Origin: Nibrella saemangeumensis
GTDB lineage: Bacteria > Bacteroidota > Bacteroidia > Cytophagales > Spirosomataceae
Assembly (NCBI RefSeq): GCF_039541915.1
Contig: NZ_BAABHD010000002.1
Span: 1-64,000, forward strand
DNA length: 64,000 nucleotides
Direction: 5' to 3'
Below, piece by piece: positions 60,212-64,000 of this stretch (within the stretch, counting starts at the first letter, position 1; every line of letters starts with the position of its first letter). Below the pieces are notes generated by a model. It ran no database searches. It saw only the letters and a program-made list of their open reading frames with translations, and was not told the DNA's origin. Position numbers and translations under genes: made by a program.

Positions 60212-61459
60212 ATGGGAATGCTACAAACAATGCGGTGGTTCGGCCCAAACGACCCCGTTTCGCTGATGGATATCCGGCAGGCTGGCTGCACCGGTATCGT
60301 GTCGGCGCTGCACCAGATTCCGGTTGGGGAGGTATGGTCCGTTGAAGAGATTCAAAAGCGGCAGCAGCTTATCGAAGCCGGCAATGCCCGGTATTCGCCC
60401 CTGCACTGGGTGGTAGTCGAGAGTCTGCCGGTACACGAGGACATCAAAAAAGGACGTCCGGGCCGGGATATCTGCATCGAAAACTATAAGCAGTCGCTGC
60501 GCAACCTGGCCGCATGTGGCATTAAGACCGTCTGTTACAACTTTATGCCGGTGCTGGACTGGTCGCGCACCAATCTGAATTACGAAATGCCGGACGGTTC
60601 CCGTGGCCTTCGATTTGTCTGGGAGGATTTTGCCGTATTTGACCTTTGTATTCTGAAGCGGCCGGGTGCCGAAGCCGATTACGAACCGGAGACGATCGCT
60701 GCCGCCCACCGGCAGTTTTCGCAGATGAGTCCTGAGCGGATCATGGAGTTGTCAGCGATTGTACTGCTCGGTTTGCCGGGCTCTGAAGAAAGCTTTACGC
60801 TGGAGACGTTCCAGGGCTTGCTGGATGAGTATAAAACCATCAATGACAGCGACCTGCGGGCGAACCTATACCATTTCATTCGCGAAGTGGCACCGGTGGC
60901 CCAGGAAGTTGGTATCAACCTCTGCATTCATCCCGACGACCCCCCGCGGCCGTTGCTGGGACTACCAAGGGTTGTCAGCACCGAGGCTGATCTCGCGCAA
61001 CTAATGACCGCCTGCGACATAACTGCCAACGGCATCACTTTCTGCACCGGCTCGCTGGGTGTTCGCGCCGATAACGATTTACCAGGTATAATCCGGCGGT
61101 TTGGTGAGCGGATTCACTTTATCCACCTACGCGCTACCAAACGGGAAGATGACCCGCGCAACTTCCACGAAGCCGACCACCTCACGGGCGATGTCGATAT
61201 GTATGCGGTTATAAAAGCCATTGTCCTGGAACAACAGCGACGTGCCAGCCTCGGTGTTGGCGAGACCTCCATTCCAATGCGACCCGATCATGGCCACCAG
61301 ATGCTCGATGATCTGCACAAAAAGACCTACCCCGGCTACTCTGCCATTGGCCGCCTGCGGGGTCTGGCCGAAATCAGAGGCCTCGAACTTGGGATTCTGC
61401 GGGCATTGGCAGATAACGAATTGGTTACGCCAAACCCCGAAACCTTCTCTGCGAGCTAA
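60212..61459 (+). CDS. uxuA: mannonate dehydratase
   Basis: A 415-aa TIM-barrel enzyme removing water from D-mannonate to give 2-keto-3-deoxygluconate, in glucuronate use. The N-terminal MRWFGPNDPVSLMDIRQAG is typical. Other family segments are IHPDDPPRPLLGLPR (metal and substrate), FCTGSLGVRADNDLP, FIHLRATKRE and MRPDHGHQMLDD. The next gene, aguA, starts 4 bp downstream, so an operon is clear: aguA frees glucuronate side chains and uxuA lies further down the same route. The enzymes for the step between are not in the window. Confidence 0.95.
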   Translation: MGMLQTMRWFGPNDPVSLMDIRQAGCTGIVSALHQIPVGEVWSVEEIQKRQQLIEAGNARYSPLHWVVVESLPVHEDIKKGRPGRDICIENYKQSLRNLAACGIKTVCYNFMPVLDWSRTNLNYEMPDGSRGLRFVWEDFAVFDLCILKRPGAEADYEPETIAAAHRQFSQMSPERIMELSAIVLLGLPGSEESFTLETFQGLLDEYKTINDSDLRANLYHFIREVAPVAQEVGINLCIHPDDPPRPLLGLPRVVSTEADLAQLMTACDITANGITFCTGSLGVRADNDLPGIIRRFGERIHFIHLRATKREDDPRNFHEADHLTGDVDMYAVIKAIVLEQQRRASLGVGETSIPMRPDHGHQMLDDLHKKTYPGYSAIGRLRGLAEIRGLELGILRALADNELVTPNPETFSAS

Positions 61460-61463
61460 GCAT

Positions 61464-63575
61464 ATGTTGAAAAGAATATTAATCGCCTTACTCGTACTGA
61501 CCTACAGTGCTCACGCCGACGACGGTTACCGCCTGTGGCTGAAATACGATCTCATAAAAGATGCTGCCAGGCGCGATGGCTATGCCCGTTCCGCCCAGTT
61601 TATCGCGGTGAATGCCAGCAGTCCTATCTTACAAACAGCCGCTAGTGAGCTACAAACAGGTTTGCAGGGATTATTGGGTAAGTCGATACCTGTTAACCCG
61701 AATGCCGGCAGCCGGACCGGGGGTATTATCCTGTCTGTAAGCCCGGCACCTAATGCTGATGTGCAGACGCTCAACAACGAAGGCTACCGCATTGTCAGCC
61801 GGCAGAACAATATCATTGTCACCGGCAAAACCGCTGCCGCCGTGCTGTATGGTACGTTTGCCCTGCTGCGGCAACTGCAAACGTTGCAACCGATTACCAA
61901 CCTCACCCTGACCAGCAGCCCCAAAGTACAATACCGGCTGCTCAACCACTGGGACAACGTAAACGGAACCATTGAGCGGGGCTACGCCGGTTCTTCGCTC
62001 TGGAAGTGGTACGAACTACCCGAACGGCTCGACCCACGCTACCGCGACTACGCCCGTGCCAATGCCTCTATCGGTATCAACGGCACCGTGGTGAACAATG
62101 TCAATGCCAGTCCCCGCTTTATGACCGGTGAATACCTAAAGAAGGTAGCCGCGCTGGCCAACGTCTTCCGACCCTACGGCATCAAAGTATATCTGTCAGT
62201 ATACTTTCCCGCTCCGCGCACGGTGGGTGGCTTGAAGACCGCTGATCCGCTTGACCCGCAGGTGCGGAAATGGTGGGCTGATAAAGTAAAGGAAATTTAC
62301 AGCGTCATTCCCGACTTTGGCGGCTTTCTGGTCAAAGCCAATTCGGAAGGAGAACCCGGTCCGCAGGATTATGGCCGCAGCCATGCCGATGGAGCCAACA
62401 TGCTGGCCGAAGCGCTGGCACCGTATGATGGCGTTGTGATGTGGCGGGCGTTCGTTTACAAGGCGGACCCGAAAGGCGACCGCTTCAAAGCCGCCTACGA
62501 GGAGTTTAAGCCTTACGATGGACAGTTTAACAAAAAGGTGCTGGTGCAGGTAAAGAATGGTCCGATCGACTTTCAGGTTCGTGAGCCCTTCCACCCCATG
62601 TTTGGGGCCATGCCTCAGACGCCCCTGATGATGGAGTTTCAGCTCACGCAGGAATACCTGGGCTTCGCAACCCACATGGTCTACGAAGCACCTTTATTCA
62701 AAGAGACGCTGGAATCAGACACTTATGCCAAAGGCAAAGGCTCTACGGTGGCGAAAGTAGTTGATGGCAGTCTGCACGGGTACCCGATTACAGGTATGGC
62801 AGGGGTAGCCAATACCGGTTCCGACCGCAACTGGACCGGGCATACTATGGGTCAGGCGAATTGGTATGCTTTCGGTCGATTGGCGTGGGACCATAGCCTA
62901 ACCTCGGAAGCCATTGCTGACGAATGGGTAAAAATGACCCTCACCCGTGACCCGCAGGCGGTAAAGACCATTACCGGCCTGATGCTCCGCTCGCGGGAGA
63001 TTTACGCTAACTACACCAACCCGCTGGGGGTTCATCACATCATGGGTTATGGTATACACTACGGCCCCGAACCCTGGCTGGACAAAGCGCCCCGTCCAGA
63101 CTGGCGGCATACCTACTACCACCGCGCCGACTCCGTAGGAATTGGTTTTGACCGGACGGCAACAGGCAGTAATGCCTTGAGTTTATATACGCCGGAAGTA
63201 CAAAAACAATGGGGTACTATGGAAGCGTGCCCGCTGCCCTATCTGCTATGGTTCCATCATGTACCCTGGACCAAACGACTAAGTACCGGACGTACGCTCT
63301 GGGACGAATTTACCACCCGCTACTACACCGGTGCCGATTCGGTACGATGGATGCAACAGCAGTGGGCACAGGTAAAACCAGCCGTTGACCCGGAGATTTT
63401 TAATGACGTAGCCGGCCGGCTGGCGGTGCAGCAAAAAGAAGCCATCTGGTGGCGCGATGCCTGCGTGCTGTATTTCCAGCAGTTTGCCCGTCGGCCTATT
63501 CCTGCCCCGTTCAAAAAACCGGAACGGACGCTGGAGGAGGTAAAGCGACTGGTCGATATTTACCAGATGCGGTAA
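61464..63575 (+). CDS. aguA: alpha-glucuronidase, GH67
   Basis: A 703-aa exported glycoside hydrolase that removes (4-O-methyl)glucuronic acid from xylo-oligosaccharides. The signal peptide (about 1-17) ends at YSAHA. An N-terminal accessory domain (ILQTAASELQTGLQGLLGKS, YRIVSRQNNIIVTGKTAAAVLYG) precedes the TIM barrel, with RLLNHWDNVNGTIERGYAG, FGGFLVKANSEGEPGPQDYG, MEFQLTQEYLG and the C-terminal WWRDACVLYFQQFARRPIP. These match GH67 closely. It probably acts in the periplasm on oligomers made by xylanases outside this window. It ends at a hairpin. Confidence 0.95.
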   Translation: MLKRILIALLVLTYSAHADDGYRLWLKYDLIKDAARRDGYARSAQFIAVNASSPILQTAASELQTGLQGLLGKSIPVNPNAGSRTGGIILSVSPAPNADVQTLNNEGYRIVSRQNNIIVTGKTAAAVLYGTFALLRQLQTLQPITNLTLTSSPKVQYRLLNHWDNVNGTIERGYAGSSLWKWYELPERLDPRYRDYARANASIGINGTVVNNVNASPRFMTGEYLKKVAALANVFRPYGIKVYLSVYFPAPRTVGGLKTADPLDPQVRKWWADKVKEIYSVIPDFGGFLVKANSEGEPGPQDYGRSHADGANMLAEALAPYDGVVMWRAFVYKADPKGDRFKAAYEEFKPYDGQFNKKVLVQVKNGPIDFQVREPFHPMFGAMPQTPLMMEFQLTQEYLGFATHMVYEAPLFKETLESDTYAKGKGSTVAKVVDGSLHGYPITGMAGVANTGSDRNWTGHTMGQANWYAFGRLAWDHSLTSEAIADEWVKMTLTRDPQAVKTITGLMLRSREIYANYTNPLGVHHIMGYGIHYGPEPWLDKAPRPDWRHTYYHRADSVGIGFDRTATGSNALSLYTPEVQKQWGTMEACPLPYLLWFHHVPWTKRLSTGRTLWDEFTTRYYTGADSVRWMQQQWAQVKPAVDPEIFNDVAGRLAVQQKEAIWWRDACVLYFQQFARRPIPAPFKKPERTLEEVKRLVDIYQMR

Positions 63576-63584
63576 TGGAATAAA

Positions 63585-63606
63585 GAAGGGGCCAGGCGGC
63601 CCCTTC
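63585..63606. terminator. terminator between aguA and the last gene
   Basis: GAAGGGGCC / GGCCCCTTC with a 4-nt loop, flanked by A/T-rich sequence that can extend the pairing. It lies between convergent genes. Confidence 0.75.
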
Positions 63607-63617
63607 ATGCGCTTTAT

Positions 63618-64000
63618 TTATTTCATGGTGATCATGCGCTGCGGGAGGGCCTCCTGCACGCCAGGTGTGGATAGTCGGAACGAGCGTTCGGTACTTTCAA
63701 CTCCGTCACTAATCCGGAAGGTATAGTAGCCGTCTTTAATCTGGCTGAGGTCAAAGCGCTGGTGGAATGCTTTTGTTTTCTTGGACACTACACCGGAGTA
63801 TACAATCTGCCGCTTGTCGTCCAGCATTTCTACCTGAAGCCGGCGATCCGTGTTATTTTTCTCTACACTCATCCATACTTTAGAGGCATCGGCGGCCGGG
63901 TACATGGCTACCGCAAACGATTTTTTGTCCGGATCACCGCCCTGACCTACTGCCAGCGACGACACAAATACCAAAGCTCCTATCAGAATTTTTGCAGCGG
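63618..64000 (-). CDS. small secreted protein (partial, start beyond window)
   Basis: The frame reads leftward from the window edge: AAKILIGALVFVSSLAVGQ is a signal peptide, so the true ATG lies beyond 64000. The mature part of about 110 residues has an Ig-like beta pattern (KVWMSVEKNNTDRRLQVEML, FDLSQIKDGYYTFRISDGVE) similar to small exported proteins that I recall as multi-copy in Spirosoma-type genomes. It resembles the Ig-like fold of T9SS C-terminal domains, though too short to be sure. The function is unknown. Confidence 0.7.
   Translation of the reverse strand, partial: AAKILIGALVFVSSLAVGQGGDPDKKSFAVAMYPAADASKVWMSVEKNNTDRRLQVEMLDDKRQIVYSGVVSKKTKAFHQRFDLSQIKDGYYTFRISDGVESTERSFRLSTPGVQEALPQRMITMK

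Overview
The window looks like chromosomal DNA from a Bacteroidetes, most likely a Cytophagales/Spirosoma-type bacterium. The evidence is the 16S rRNA 5' end at the left edge, promoters of the TTGnnn / TAnnTTTG type, genes without Shine-Dalgarno sites, and many Bacteroidetes families (DUF349, DUF4301, DUF5522, DUF5723, a TonB-dependent receptor with a carboxypeptidase-like N-terminal domain). Most of it is housekeeping sequence. I see no phage, insertion sequence, CRISPR array or tRNA gene.

Layout. 1-411: the start of an rRNA operon running leftward, with a boxA-like leader and two tandem promoters of identical design. 756-5060: sbcDC. 5125-8480: fabI, a hydrolase and an rRNA m5C methyltransferase, all leftward. 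8692-13537: kdsC, a class IV aminotransferase, ettA, a DUF349 protein and a small Rof-like protein. 13534-20385: serS, aspartokinase, ribH, a TPR protein, DUF4926, pdhA and recF. 20388-28683: a DUF5723 barrel, DUF6544, recQ, msrB, dacB, an amino-acid permease and crcB. 28803-37668: an M14 peptidase, a TonB receptor paired with a surface-type lipoprotein, an M48 protease, a flavin monooxygenase and an Rrf2 regulator. 37672-44497: DUF4301, ybeY, pcrA, then an ECF sigma / anti-sigma / DUF4097 operon with its own ECF-type promoter. 44548-48250: a leftward operon of outer-membrane barrel, PstS-like binding protein, histidine kinase lacking the usual phospho-acceptor His, and a cupin. 48422-59372: tpiA, a double-DTG protease with PDZ, rpmB, DUF5522, rocD, a methyltransferase, an M48-MORN fusion, a Ycf48-like propeller, an S41 peptidase, a GGCT-like enzyme and a large conserved protein of unknown function. 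59430-64000: a DUF308 membrane protein, uxuA-aguA (glucuronate side-chain use from xylan) and a secreted small protein cut by the window edge.

The most unusual content is non-coding or regulatory. Two very long perfect hairpins (39 bp and 29 bp stems) have unrelated stems, but each has a 16-nt loop containing the same octamer GGTTAACC. Four 11-bp direct repeats, resembling a PhoB/OmpR-family operator, sit directly upstream of the TonB receptor promoter. A pair of near-identical 23-bp palindromic sites lies in opposite orientation between two divergent genes. The barrel / binding protein / His-less kinase operon is the best candidate for an undescribed signalling system. Six tail-to-tail gene pairs meet within 4 bp with no room for a terminator.
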